NCBI RefSeq assembly: GCF_035083965.1 | Contig: NC_089722.1 | Location: forward strand, 19,709,142-19,773,141 | Direction: 5' to 3' | DNA from: Branchiostoma lanceolatum | Lineage: Eukaryota > Chordata > Leptocardii > Amphioxiformes > Branchiostomatidae | DNA: 64,000 nt | Part shown: piece by piece, positions 23,101 through 33,264 of the stretch | Layout: each line of letters opens with the position of its first letter | Position numbering within the stretch: the first letter of the stretch is position 1 | Translations under genes and position numbers: made by a program | The notes under the pieces: generated by a model | The model's database searches: none | What the model was told of the DNA's origin: nothing | Seen by the model: the letters and a program-made list of their open reading frames with translations, nothing else

Positions 23101-26100
23101 CACCTACCGTCCGAACAGAAGCGTCCAGTATAGCCCACAGGACAGTCGCACTCATACGATCCCAGGTTGTTGTTGCAGGACGCGTTGTTCTCGCAAGGGG
23201 ACGACAGGCACTCGTCGACATCTGAGGAGAACAACAAAACAAGTTCAAGGTAGGAAAGCTCAAAACGACAAGGAGAGACAGCTTCTTCAGGCAATTTCCA
23301 ACCCTCCAACCCCATTTCCAACCCTTCCAAACCTATTTCCAACCCTTCCAAACCTATTTCCAACCCTTCCAAACCCATTTCCAACCTCATTTCCAACCGT
23401 ATCACATTAGATGGAAGTTATCAGGTCGACCGAAACGTGAGATAGTGCATGATTCATATTTGTAGAACTGAGTATACTTTACAATGTGAAGGCAATAGCA
23501 AGTCAAGCTTGACCAGGCGTATCTAAATGCCCTGTTACACATAGCCGACCACGGCCTTCCGACCTTTACCAAATCATGGTTGAGAGTTCGTCGTGAGTTA
23601 TGCAACGGTCCCATTTCCAAAGCGGGGCCCGGTCGGGCTGTTGCGAAAACGAAAAAAAAAGAAATGCATATCAAGAAAATACGCAATGTATGGTTAAGAG
23701 TTTAAGAGTAATCTTTTTACGTTTTGTGTCTTTTGTTGTCTTTTATATTATATCTTCCGTTCCCACAAGCTGCCCGACCGGGCCCCGCTTTGGAAATGGG
23801 ACCGATTGAAAGCTACTCCTAACCCAGCGCCGACTTGGTTGGGGAGTGGACGGGACCAAAGTCATGGGAAGGTCCTTATGTGACAGGTGATAAGAGCCCC
23901 TCCTGCACATAGCCGGCCATGGCTGGCAGTCGATTAGGAGCAAGGTCATGCAGCCACGCTGTGTGGGCCAATCACAAGCTTCCATTCCTACTGGCTGTAC
24001 AAATGACGGTGTGCAGTTGAAAATTGGTTGGCATTCGTGGACGTGGACGCATGTGGGCGGGAGCTAGGTCTGGAATGGGTTGGGACACGGTTGGGGACTG
24101 GTTGGCTGGTGGTGGTGAGTGGAGTCAGCAGTGTGGGTATATACCATCATAAAACAGTTGACCTAAATATGCATTCATCCCTCTCGTCAGGTCCAAATAA
24201 TCAACGAAACTGGCCAACTAAATCTATTTCTTTTCTGACAAACCACGCACAAATGTGTTGGAGACGTTTCCCATTCATGTAGTCTTGCCAAACGTGCTAT
24301 CTGAATAAAGTCTCTTATCACGAATTGCAGATCTTATGTCCCCTTTTTGGTTGTTTGGGTTTATTTGTCTGTTTGTTTGTACGTATAAAAATGAATAGCT
24401 CACCTATGTCACACCTTTCCCCCACCCACCCAGGCTGACAGTGACAGATGAAGCCCGCCCATTGGTCCTCGCAGCTCACGGCGTGCACGCAGGGGTCAGG
24501 GCTACAGTCGTCCGTTTGGGTCAGCGCTAGATGGTTAAACAAAATGATAGTCATTCATTGGACAATATCATATATAGCCACGCTGTCTGGACCAATCAAA
24601 AGCTTCTATTCCTACTGACTATACAACCCTAACGTCGTAGGTCTTGCTGCTTAAATGAAACTGAAATAAAAAGATATTTACTTCGCTTTTCGACAGAAAA
24701 AGACGACGTGACACTGCACTCAGGTTTTTCATAACTTATACCAACATAAAGAGATTTCAACATAAAACTATTTAAGTGTCAGTTTGAAGTAGCTTTATGA
24801 TAATAACGTTAACGACCCACTTCCCTCTGTGTTAATGGAACGCCTGACCAGTGGCATTCAACCAACGGTGTCCTTATGCGTTATGTCACCGTTTAAGACC
24901 TTGCAGCGGGTCATTAACCCTTGATTGACTATTCTCTAGAAACACACATCTAATGCATAGGAATGCATCCAAATTTATAAATGTATACCGTGCAAGTTCT
25001 GAATAACGATATACTCACATATCTCGCAGATATAGTGGCGTTCTACGTCACAGTTACTGACGTTAAAGGTGTGGATCGTGGCGTTGTTCTCGTTCCCATG
25101 GACGAGGTAGCCACACCCCGAGGTCTCGTTCCACAGGTCCAGGTCCCACAGTCCCCAGCCGGGGTCTACAGGTGATACATGTAGGAAAGAAGGTGGCACT
25201 ATTGAGCCTGTATCGAGACTAGCAAGTCATCCTCGCAACAGTGAAAAATGGGACTTTTTACACACAATAGGTGCAAAAAGTTCTTTTTACATACAAAGTT
25301 GGTCTAAATCTAGCCTGACTTAAACATTGTCTTCTGTAAAACTATTTATGATCTAAAATCATTGATAGAAAAGCATACCCGTTGCCATGGCAACTCCATT
25401 ACTCGCTTGGAACGCCCCATGACCTGGCTCGTACTGCAGCCCGATCCAAACGTCCTCCGCCGTGTGGGTGTAGTTCGCGACGAACCGGTAGGTGGAGCTG
25501 TTGGTGACGGCAGCCAGGCGGGCACCTTGGCGTGCGCAGTGGCCCCGGGCGTCGGCGTAACTGTACCGAGCCCCGGTAAACTCCCTGAAACAGGAGCCCT
25601 CGAGCCGAGCCCAGCCTTGTGGACAGGCGTGAAAATCTGTGGGTTGCAAGAGCAAGATTTTCGTTAAAGGAAACTCAAGTAATATTAGGGCCCGAAAATC
25701 GGATTTTGAAAGTCAATTTATTTAGTCATTTCTATACATGATTATACTCGAAATAACTAGTAACTACTAAACTATTGTGTGATTCGTACGAAAAAGCACC
25801 AGCGCAACTTTTTCACTCACTTCGTCTTTTGGCATCTTTTGCTAATACTAACTAAGTAAATGTGCTAAATGATCAGGTCTCGTACCTTTGCAAACTTCGC
25901 CATCCCGATAGGTGCCAAAGTCGCAGTAACAGGAGAATTCCCCGGGGGCGTTGTCACAGAAGAACCCGGCAGGACACGACACGATACCGGACAGGCACTT
26001 GTCAAACACTGCATAGGATATAGACAAAAAAGGTAGTGATATGCAATCCCATAGCCTCTATAAGGCCATAGGTTGATATCCACTGTGTCAAGAGCACGGT

Positions 26101-26411
26101 ATTGGAAGGCGGAAGCCATCCCTCTCCTTCCACTGCAGCTGCCTTTAATCTCCCCAACCGAAGTCAGGTACCCCTTTTTACATCTGAGTGGAGTGAGAAA
26201 GGTTGTGTAAAATGCCCTTCCCAAGGACACAAGAGTGGTGACATGACAGGACTCGAACCAAAGACCTCTGGGTTATGAGCCAAACGACCTGCCGTTACGC
26301 CATACGACCCCGCCCCAAAACATAGACAAACGAGAAATCAAAGATCTCCGTGAAGTATTTAGAGAGATTTCGTAAATTTCTTGACCAGGTATAACACAGC
26401 CATGTTCACTG

Positions 26412-26494
<83 letters not shown>

Positions 26495-29400
26495 AAACAA
26501 TACCTCCGTTGTGACATGAAAATGCAGGTGTTAATGTTGCATCGTTAAAAGAAGATAATTGAACATTATCATAGCTATGGGGCCTACCAGCTATTTTATT
26601 GGTATTCAATTTTTTAGCCTGCCACCAGAAGTTGTTGAGTCAAGATTGGTATCTTTCAAGTTCGGAAGACACAAGGTAACTCTCTACATGATATATCAGC
26701 GATAGAATGTTCAGAATCACTCACGTTTTTTGCAGACAAAGTTGGTAACGGAAAAACAGGATATGTCGTCCCAGTTTCCTAAGAACAAAAAGAAGAACAA
26801 TGGTTGGTAGTACAATGGTAAACTTTCTTCCACCCCAAAGGGCACACAAAATAGTTGATGACAAATGTAAACGAGCAACTTTCCTCAGTTTTTGTTAGTA
26901 AGCCAGAGTTTCGTATTACTCTCTCGTTTAACATTTTCTGAGTTTCAGTCAAGATTCGATACACGTAAGTTGCGTGTATCGAATCTTGAAAATAATCAGT
27001 GGATTTTCACAACCAGAATGTGTCTATGGAGATGCGGAAACCTAAACACTAACACGTCGTTGACCGATACCTCACGAACACCTCACGACACACTCACGAC
27101 GCCTTACGAAACGTTACGATAACATAACGACACGTTGCAATCGCACTGACTGCATTTCTCCACAGAATCGTACACGGAAGGAAACCATAACATTAACATA
27201 CCGTAGAAGGGCACCTCACGAACAAACACGACAAACTCGCGACACCAAATTAAATGTTGCGACAACACGATGTAGAGCTCCAAACTTACCGCCTTTACTT
27301 CCCCCACGCAGCTGTGCGCGCGGATACCATAAACCACAACACTAACACCTCGTTGAACGACATCTCGCGAACAAACAAGACACACTCACGACGCCCTACG
27401 AAACATAACGACAGCGATGCACACTTACCGCCTTTGTTTCTCCACAGGGCTATGCAGGAGACACCGAGGGCGTACCTGGGCTCGCCTGGATGAAACTGCT
27501 TATAGTCCACAGGCGTGCTGTCCTCCCATGTAAACACTCTCTGTACAAACAGAACACCGTCAGTATACTATCGTATTTTATATAGCACAGGGGTCGGCTG
27601 GGTGCCGAATGATTCCGGGCGCCGGGTACTAAGTACGTCAAATCACTTGTAGTGTAGTACGGTAGGTATCTATTTTCGTGTAGATATCAATAATACATAT
27701 ACGAAAATATACCCTGCTACTGAAACAGCAAAGAAACTCGCTGCCCTATGTGCCACTAGGCACTACAAGGGTCTGAACGAACAAAATATACACGTACCCT
27801 GCTACCCTGCGACAGAAATAGCAAGGAAACTTGCTTCCGTATGTGCTACTAGGCACTACAAGGATCTGAACTAACGAGCGAACGAGCTTACCGTGTCTGT
27901 TAGTGCGCACTAGGCACTACAAGGGTCTGAACGAACAAAATATACACGTACCCTGCTACCCTGCGACAGAAATAGCAAGGAAATTTGCTTCCGTATGTGC
28001 TACTAGGCACTAACGTAACATAACCAATTTACGTCCGATTTATTCAAAACGTATTTATCTTAAAACCGCACGGACAGAGCCAAATGTTAAACCCATGGTC
28101 AGAAATATCAGCTCTTTTAAAAAGAAAATGCATGGTCTGTAAGTTTTTCTCCGCCTATTTAACGCCGCGCGAGCATGTATTTATACTTAGGTATATGATG
28201 AAGAATTGTGCTAGGGTAACCCATTATCGTCCACCTCGGTCTTTTCCCTTCTAGCGCTATGCTGGAAAAACATAGACCAGAAAAAATGCACAGTAACTGT
28301 CCAAAGTAGTCTGCAGACAAATGATAATAAAATCACTATGTCTGTCCGGCCACTTGCTTAACGCGATGGAAAAAAATGCTTATTTGTAAATTCCCCCCAC
28401 ATGCGCGGCACGTGGCGATCACGTGGTAAACGCGCGCATGGCCATTATGTTTTGCTGTGCAAAAATTAAAGAGATGGCTAAGGATCATACTTATGATGTT
28501 CTTTATTGCTCATGAGAACAGGCTTTGGCATAATACACCGTGACATGTGGACATGAGCCAAACCGGACGTAAATAGGTTCTGCACGTAAATAGGTCATGT
28601 TACGTTACAAGGATCTGAACTAACGAACGAACGAGCTTACTGTGTTTGTCACGGTCATGCCTATCCATCCACCGTTCGGTTCAGCGACGGTCCAGATGAA
28701 GTCGTTCTCCTCAGCGGAGTGGGCGGAGGTGAGAAACCCGCCCTCCGCCTGGCAGTAGTCGTTAGCGTCTTCGAAGGTCAGCTTAGGATCGGTGACGTAC
28801 TTGTAGAAATACCCGTTGTACTGATGAAACTGGACTGCAGGTAGAGAGTACACATGGTAAAATGTAGCCTAGTGACCATGAACTGAACTGCAGGTAGAGA
28901 GTACAGATTGTAAAATGTAGCCTAGTGACCATGAACTGAACTGCAGGTGGAAAGTACACATGGTAAAATGTATCCTGGTGACCACTAACTGAACTGCAGG
29001 TGTATGGAAACTACACAAGGTAGAATGTTTTCAGTTTACTCTCGAAGTAATTGAGACCAACCCCGATAAAAACATCCCGGCGTTTGCCAATGAACTGGGC
29101 GGGTGGGCATCACTCCCAGTACCGTATAGATATCGGGGGTTACCAGGCTATTAAAATGGCGTCTTTGGTTATTTCCTACAATCATTGTGACGCATCATTA
29201 CAATTTTAGCAATCTAAAAGACGTACCGCTGTAGAAAAAAAAGAAAGAAACACGTCTCCTTGGAGATTATGTAATGAGATTGAAGTGTCTTACATTCGCA
29301 GTGAGAAACGTTGCAGTACTCAAATCGGACGCTAGGGTCCGTGGTGTAGCACCAAGGTCGGTTTTTCCCGTCAGGGTTGCGGCAGAAGTTCTGTTCGAGG

Positions 29401-30421
29401 CCGCTCTGTGGGAAGGCGGCGTGCGTGTAGGGATGGCGGTGGGGGGACTGTGTGTTCCAGGGCTGGCAGGTCAGCCCGCCTTCCGTCACGCTGAGGTTTC
29501 CGCGATAGTCTCCGCCGTTGGTGATGGTGTAATAGCAGTCGGCAGGATGAAAAGCTGAGAAAGCGGAAGAAATACATGAATGAAATACATTTAATATCCA
29601 GAACAGTCCTGTCCTTGGTGCTGAACACCTTCCAACTATGCAACCTTTGCACATGTAGCTGCAAGCGTTGTTTACAGCTATCTGATGAGGACGCCCCTAC
29701 TGTATTAAGTGACAACAGGTTCCACCATGTAGTAAAGGACAACTTCAATATTTATTGCATATTTCTTAATGATCGTTGATAAAATAGTCCTGAAATTACG
29801 CTGACGACTAGGTTGTACATACACGATTTTGGACTGGCACTAAAATGCTTGACGCGTTGCAAGACCAGTGTTTGGGAAGCCACTATACATAAGCTAAGAC
29901 AAAACGTAAATGCCTGGCGCGTCTTGAAGATTCCTCAAAGAGGGTATGCATAATATTAAGGTGGCACGGTGGCTGTTGACTCAGAACCTGGAGGTACTGA
30001 GTTCGAATCCTTGACAGGTCCCGATGTTGTGCCCTTGGGAAAGGCACTTAACACCCAAATTAGCATAGTACCTAGCTTGGGATATGAACGTCCCCCGGAT
30101 AGGACATCAAATTGAGGTCCAATACGTGTTTGAGGAGAGCCACACCTCGGACACGATAAAGAACCCACCACACTTCTCAAAAAGAGTGGGGCTTCATACC
30201 AAAGTGAGTGGATGAAATAAATCTGTCCGGATATGCAGCCTGTACTCTTCAGTACAAACCTGGTGTGTTACGCCATGAGGCAGTTTACCGGATATACAAT
30301 ATAAGCAAGCAAAGTAATAAACAAACAAACAAACAAACAAACAAATCCTACCTCCATTGACTTGATTCGCCGTTAAGAAGAAGATGAAACCGACAAGGAC
30401 AGTACAGACACGGAGTGACAT
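20162..30421 (-). CDS. Kringle / C-type lectin / EGF type I membrane receptor (complete, 589 aa)
   Basis: Thirteen coding exons, minus strand: 30421-30352, 29554-29294, 28834-28641, 27540-27429, 26778-26725, 26008-25886, 25636-25379, 25165-25019, 24526-24404, 23221-23108, 22570-22457, 21566-21470, 20264-20162. They sum to 1770 bases with all phases closing. Domains: signal peptide 1-23; kringle about 30-107 ([28 protein letters not shown]); C-type lectin 1 111-230 ([25 protein letters not shown]); EGF 231-271; C-type lectin 2 272-406 (long form with six Cys, ending [10 protein letters not shown]); EGF 407-447, 448-485 (DVDEC) and 486-523 (DINEC), the last two of calcium-binding type; transmembrane 531-555; tail 556-589, basic next to the membrane (KRKKRRK) with an RRAS phosphosite-like motif. 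Lectin 1 keeps a WDD-like calcium/sugar position but lacks EPN or QPD. Lectin 2 lacks both. It probably binds matrix or glycans at the cell surface; the ligand is unknown. Confidence 0.93.
20290..20535 (-). mobile_element. LINE fragment (CR1/Jockey-like ORF2 C-terminus and 3' end)
   Basis: The minus strand reads [20 protein letters not shown] followed by KSRLNTYW and a stop, the typical C-terminus of CR1/Jockey-clade ORF2 (WN-LP--VV-A---N-FK--L--W). A short 3' part ends in GTCAATAGTCAATAGTC. It is 5'-truncated and lies in the last intron of the receptor gene. Confidence 0.75.
20593..20645 (+). mobile_element. fragment of the CCACCAGGGTACA MITE family
   Basis: TTCACCAGGGTATTCCGCCA and GAAAAGATCTCCAACCC match the left third of the copy at 32.11 kb. 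The remainder is absent. Confidence 0.55.
20771..21012 (+). mobile_element. MITE of the CACACTTGTGCGTA family
   Basis: About 50 bp inverted ends (CACACTTATGCGTATATACA at the left, complement of GTGTGATAGGGC at the right). The body, with GGTTTAGGTTAAGTTTGC and GTAGAAAACAACTTCTTTAG, matches the outer element at 52.93-54.07 kb in opposite orientation. Confidence 0.8.
21022..21364. mobile_element. MITE of the CTCGCTGCG family with an inserted LINE tail
   Basis: Ends CCCCCCTCTCACTGGACACG and the complement of GTCCAGTGAGAGGGGGG. Bases 21102-21198, ending GTGCAATAAAGGTCTTCATTC, interrupt the family sequence between CAACGAATTTC and AACAAATC and look like the 3' end of a LINE. It lies in the last intron of the receptor gene. 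Confidence 0.75.
21367..21457 (+). mobile_element. half copy of the CACACTTGTGCGTA MITE
   Basis: GGGCCCTATCACACTTGTGC through TTTGGTTTAAGTAAAGTTTG, the left half of the family. It stops about 10 bp short of the 5' splice site of the transmembrane exon (21470/21469). Confidence 0.65.
21689..21862. mobile_element. MITE of the GTCCCATTTCCAA family
   Basis: About 30 bp inverted ends: GGTCCCATTTCCAATCCGGG at the left and the complement of CCGAATTGGAAATGGGAC at the right. The inside shares ATGATATAAAAGACAAC and CTTGATATGCATTT with the inverted copy at 23.61 kb. Confidence 0.85.
22157..22345 (+). mobile_element. MITE of the CCACCAGGGTACA family
   Basis: Begins AAATTCCACCAGGGTACAC and ends GTAACCCGGCGGATTAAT. 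It is the best-preserved right end of the family. It lies in the intron after the last EGF exon of the receptor. Confidence 0.85.
22632..22806 (-). mobile_element. MITE, TAGTCTCTACCAG family
   Basis: TAGCCTCCACCAGGCC, GGTATGGATCGTAGAATTC, AATAATTGGCCAG, GGTGGCCAAACTCTCCTGG and CTATAGCC are in the order of the 57.5 kb copy. Confidence 0.65.
22906..23040. repeat. intronic segment duplicated at 24150-24285
   Basis: Both copies carry AACAGTTGACCT, GAAACTGGCCAACTAAATCT and ATTTCTTTTCTGACA in the same order. Each lies roughly 70-120 bp from the 3' edge of an EGF exon of the receptor gene. Confidence 0.8.
23286..23400. repeat. 20 bp minisatellite in the receptor intron
   Basis: Five to six units of TTCCAAACCTATTTCCAACC type, about 65 bp upstream (minus sense) of the EGF exon at 23221. 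Confidence 0.9.
23530..23890. mobile_element. MITE of the GTCACACATAG family, interrupted by another MITE
   Basis: The left end, CCCTGTTACACATAGCCGACC, and the right end, GTCCTTATGTGACAGG in complement, flank the GTCCCATTTCCAA-family element at 23607-23803. A further fragment (GCACATAGCCGGCCATGG) follows at 23905. Confidence 0.65.
23607..23803. mobile_element. MITE of the GTCCCATTTCCAA family (nested)
   Basis: GGTCCCATTTCCAAAGCGGG at the left pairs with the complement of CCGCTTTGGAAATGGGACC at the right. The inside is the reverse orientation of the 21.69 kb copy. Confidence 0.85.
26040..26325 (-). mobile_element. tRNA-derived SINE
   Basis: The minus-strand head near 26320 (ATGGCGTAACGGCAGGTCG, then box B GGTTCGAGTCC) is followed by the family body. 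It lies in the receptor intron between the 26725 and 26008 exon edges. Confidence 0.7.
26410..26493. repeat. (GACA)n microsatellite
   Basis: About 20 uninterrupted GACA units. Confidence 0.98.
26950..26988. repeat. short perfect hairpin
   Basis: CAAGATTCGATACACG and its exact complement CGTGTATCGAATCTTG are separated by 7 bases. It lies in a receptor intron. Confidence 0.9.
27040..27430. repeat. tandem intronic repeat carrying copies of an exon end
   Basis: About three units of roughly 135-140 bp share AACACTAACA, TCACGAACA and CACTCACGACGCC modules. The segment at 27291-27315 duplicates the real end of exon 4 and its donor (27425-27450; CTTACCGCCTTT on the plus strand). Confidence 0.75.
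27768..28013. repeat. near-identical repeat pair flanking a copied donor site
   Basis: 27768-27860 and 27909-28013 are almost identical (GAACGAACAAAATATACACG, GCGACAGAAATAGCAAGG, TGTGCTACTAGGCACT). Between them 27859-27905 matches the exon 3 donor region at 28605-28645. Confidence 0.85.
28831..29030. repeat. four tandem units, each carrying a splice-acceptor-like site
   Basis: A unit of about 55 bp (ACTGCAGGTAGAGAGTACAC, GGTAAAATGTAGCC, TAGTGACCATGAACTG) repeats four times. The first includes the real acceptor of receptor exon 3, at 28835/28834. Confidence 0.9.
29960..30349 (+). mobile_element. tRNA-derived SINE with (AAAC)n tail, next to the exon 1 donor
   Basis: Box A-like GTGGCACGGTGGCTG, box B GAGTTCGAATCC, then body GCCACACCTCGGACACGATAA and GTGGATGAAATAAATCTGTC, ending in (AAAC)n. 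It is the most complete SINE of the window. Its tail stops within about 8 bases of the exon 1 splice donor of the receptor gene. Confidence 0.85.
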
Positions 30422-30702
30422 CGTTCCTCTGTGGGGATGGAATAAAGTGAACAACATGTAACAGCTTGTACTACCCGTGTGGTAAGTATGTAAGCAAAAT
30501 GCTACTGATTGTATTGTACCATGAAGGTCGACCTTGCATTCGGTGTATACAGTACTATGATCATATTTTCGTATTCATTTAAACAACAAAGTACAGCAGT
30601 AACAAAAACAGAAACAAGTACAGTGCAATTGTTTCTTGCCCCCTAAAGTATTATATTCTTCTCTATCTTTGAGCACATATTGTGCATATTGATACTAGTG
30701 TT

Positions 30703-31000
30703 TGTTTTCATATGCATTTTCTACCGATGTTTTCTGTGTATCAACCGCTTGGTCAAAACATGTCCACAATTTCTATGGGTCTTTGTTTGGATTCGCCGGA
30801 AAAAGGCACAACTAAAACGACGTGTGAACTTCCCTGGTGCCTCAATTATATGCATGATCATATGCATGTTCTACCAATGTTTTTCGTGTATCAACCGCTT
30901 GGTAAAAACATGTCTACAATTTCCACGGGTCGTTGTTTGGAATCAGCGGGGGAAGAATTCACAACTACAGCGAGATGTGAAATTCTCTGATGCCTCGAGT
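30703..31000. repeat. tandem duplication of about 150 bp
   Basis: Two copies each contain GTGTATCAACCGCTTGGT, AAAACATGTC, ACAATTTC and TCGTTGTTTGGA-like sequence at a spacing of about 152 bp, with roughly 80-85% identity by eye. It lies upstream of the receptor start. Confidence 0.85.
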
Positions 31001-31293
31001 ATTGTGTACGTACAAGCCCACCCAGTGTTCAAACTTGAGCATGGCACCCCTGTGTATCATATATATCTTGTCTTCATATTGCAATGGAATTAGAATAACA
31101 AAAAGCCCCCAATATTCGATCCTCAGTACTAAGGTACAGATTTTTGATATAAAACAGAACGTTTCTGATTCTACGGTGGTGAAAGGTCCTTCGTCAAAGC
31201 GCTCGGACATTTTTACACAAGAAAGTTGTGGAAAAACGAAAAAACGGGAAATAGTTTCACCAGGCTAGTAAATGAATTCAACATAGTTTTCGT

Positions 31294-31484
31294 TAAGTAC
31301 ACAACCTTGTAATTTTCTCTAGAGACGTTTCGTCAACCTGTATGCTGTCTTTATCAGTGTAAATTACACTTGTCCTACCTGTTTAATAAGGTTAAGTGAC
31401 AGTTAACTGTGCCCTGATGTTGGTGAATTAAACAAATAAGTTGTCGAAACTTCTGTAGAGACGAAAAATAAGGTTGTGTACATA
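31294..31484. mobile_element. foldback element with Penelope-like end motifs
   Basis: GTACACAACCTTGT with CTAGAGACGTTTCG at the left is mirrored by the complement of CTGTAGAGACGAAAAATAAG and GGTTGTGTAC at the right. The GACGAAACGTC and AGACAGCAT motifs recall ends of Penelope-like elements. Confidence 0.55.
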
Positions 31485-31809
31485 AGAAAATTGTCAAAAT
31501 GATTCATAACGTATTTTGAAAGCCCGTCTCAAACATTGATTTTGAGAACTCACCTTATGAGAGTCTTTCCCGAAGATTCTGTACCGAAGTGCTGTCTCTG
31601 TTTTCTACAACTGGCTGTCTGGTTTGTCCCGTTACTATTTTATCGGTTATTTGTTGGAATGATACATGCACACCTGGTATCCAAGAACTTAATTGTCTTT
31701 TGGTCAAACATAAAACTTGGAAATCTGTAACATGCCATAGTGATCGCTAACAGCAACGGATGATGGTAAGATTAGTAGACTTATTAAGTGATTAACACTG
31801 AGATTTACA

Positions 31810-32045
31810 AAATGACGCCAGGATGTTAACGTTGCTAGGCGTGTTCAAAGTCGCGATTTGATGAGTCACAAATGACGGCAAACTTCAAACATCGTTTGTC
31901 ATCACAACGGACGTAGTTGACATCTTCTTATATTCATTTATAGCTGAAGTTTGACATCCATATCAATAATAAAGTTCAGAATGTTGCTAGGTGTGTTTAC
32001 AGTATCAATTCGGTGAGTCATAAATGACGTCAAACTTAAACAAGT
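31810..32045. repeat. duplicated segment
   Basis: GTTGCTAGGCGTGTTCAAAG and GTTGCTAGGTGTGTTTACAG are followed in both copies by TGAGTCA, AAATGACG and CAAACTT. The spacing is about 160 bp. Confidence 0.7.
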
Positions 32046-32108
32046 GTACTTGGTCACAGCGAGGTAGACTCCATAGTGGAATGGGAGTACAAAATCTACT
32101 AAAAAACG

Positions 32109-32297
32109 TAATTCCACCAGGGTACATAATTCCGCCACCCTAAAAAGATACATCCAAACAGATCTCCATTCCATCGTTCCCAGTATAATGCACTCTATAT
32201 CTAAACTGTGCACGTGTATACCTAGCTGGGGGTACTGCACTAGAGATCTCTCAAACCCACTGTTTTTTGGAGGATTTCTGTAACCCGGCCGATTAAT
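32109..32297 (+). mobile_element. MITE of the CCACCAGGGTACA family
   Basis: TAATTCCACCAGGGTACATA at the left and TAACCCGGCCGATTAAT at the right, with full-length homology to the 10.55 and 22.16 kb copies. Confidence 0.85.
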
Positions 32298-33264
32298 GTT
32301 AATGGAGGTTTAGTCGCAACAGCGTTAACAACAGAGGCTACGGGCGATTGAAAGAGAGGTGCAATTTTCGATAAATACAAAAAAAGCAGTGAATTGTTAA
32401 AAGCGCACGAAACCAGCTGTCGATGGGTGCTGTACCGTGGGAATTGATATGAGCTGAAAATTGTCGATTTGTGGAATTCCTGAATACGCTTGGAGACGTT
32501 GAATGTGGGAATAATGTACCGACACAGATGTTATGTACATGTTCTGACAAATCACCTCTTTCAATACACCTGTTTACTAGTTAATTGTGATTTATATTGT
32601 CTTGTACCGACCGAGAGTATTCAAACTGTAGCGCCACAAAGCGGCAAATTGTCAGGATGATTTTATATTTATATTTATAATCCCCCCAGTGTCTCATAAT
32701 CTCATCGTATTTTCGCATGGACATTCTTAGTGCTTTGCAGAAAGGGAAGGAAAATCCAAGAGGTTGGGAATTCTGAAGAAAGAATTCTTGACATCCGTTT
32801 TTGAAAGTCAAAAATACTACAAGAGCCTACGCTGCAGTTCTACACCTGATCGCTTGGTGGTGACTCTGCAAAACGACCGTCAAATTGCAGACGTAGACTC
32901 TGAGAAGACTCTCAGCCTTGACCAGGAGAGTTTCAAAAGGGACACTTTCATTTGGAAGAACTACACATACAGTCGATCTGATTGTAACCGCCCTTTGGCA
33001 TAATACACCAGCTTTCTATATATGTTAGGGTAGAGATTGTGATCTGGCAGATTCGCCGGTTCTACCCGTAAGGATCGAGATCGTAGTCTGTCGACAGAGA
33101 TCGCGATCAGGGTGCTAGGATTGTACTAGCGTGGTCTCCCATTCATAAATCCCGAGTTTCAAGTCACAGTCCACTGCCGTCAAGTGACATATGAATCTAA
33201 GTTGAAAAGTACAGATCATGGTGAAGCATATGTAGTATTTTTGACAAACATTTCAGCCTTAAAC
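32298..33264. other. gene-free stretch
   Basis: No exon or repeat family was recognised. Frames of up to 79 codons here show no domain or splice context. Confidence 0.4.

Noticed and set aside
26411-26493. Regular short repeats as a CRISPR-like array
   Set aside because: A pure tetranucleotide repeat without spacers in a eukaryotic genome.
26273-26609. CLSV-repeat protein on the minus strand
   Set aside because: Translation of the (GACA)n microsatellite.
31300-31360. Hammerhead ribozyme in the Penelope-like end motif (CTGATAAAGACAGC...GACGAAAC)
   Set aside because: The conserved CTGANGA core is not intact. A covariance-model search would be needed to revive the idea.
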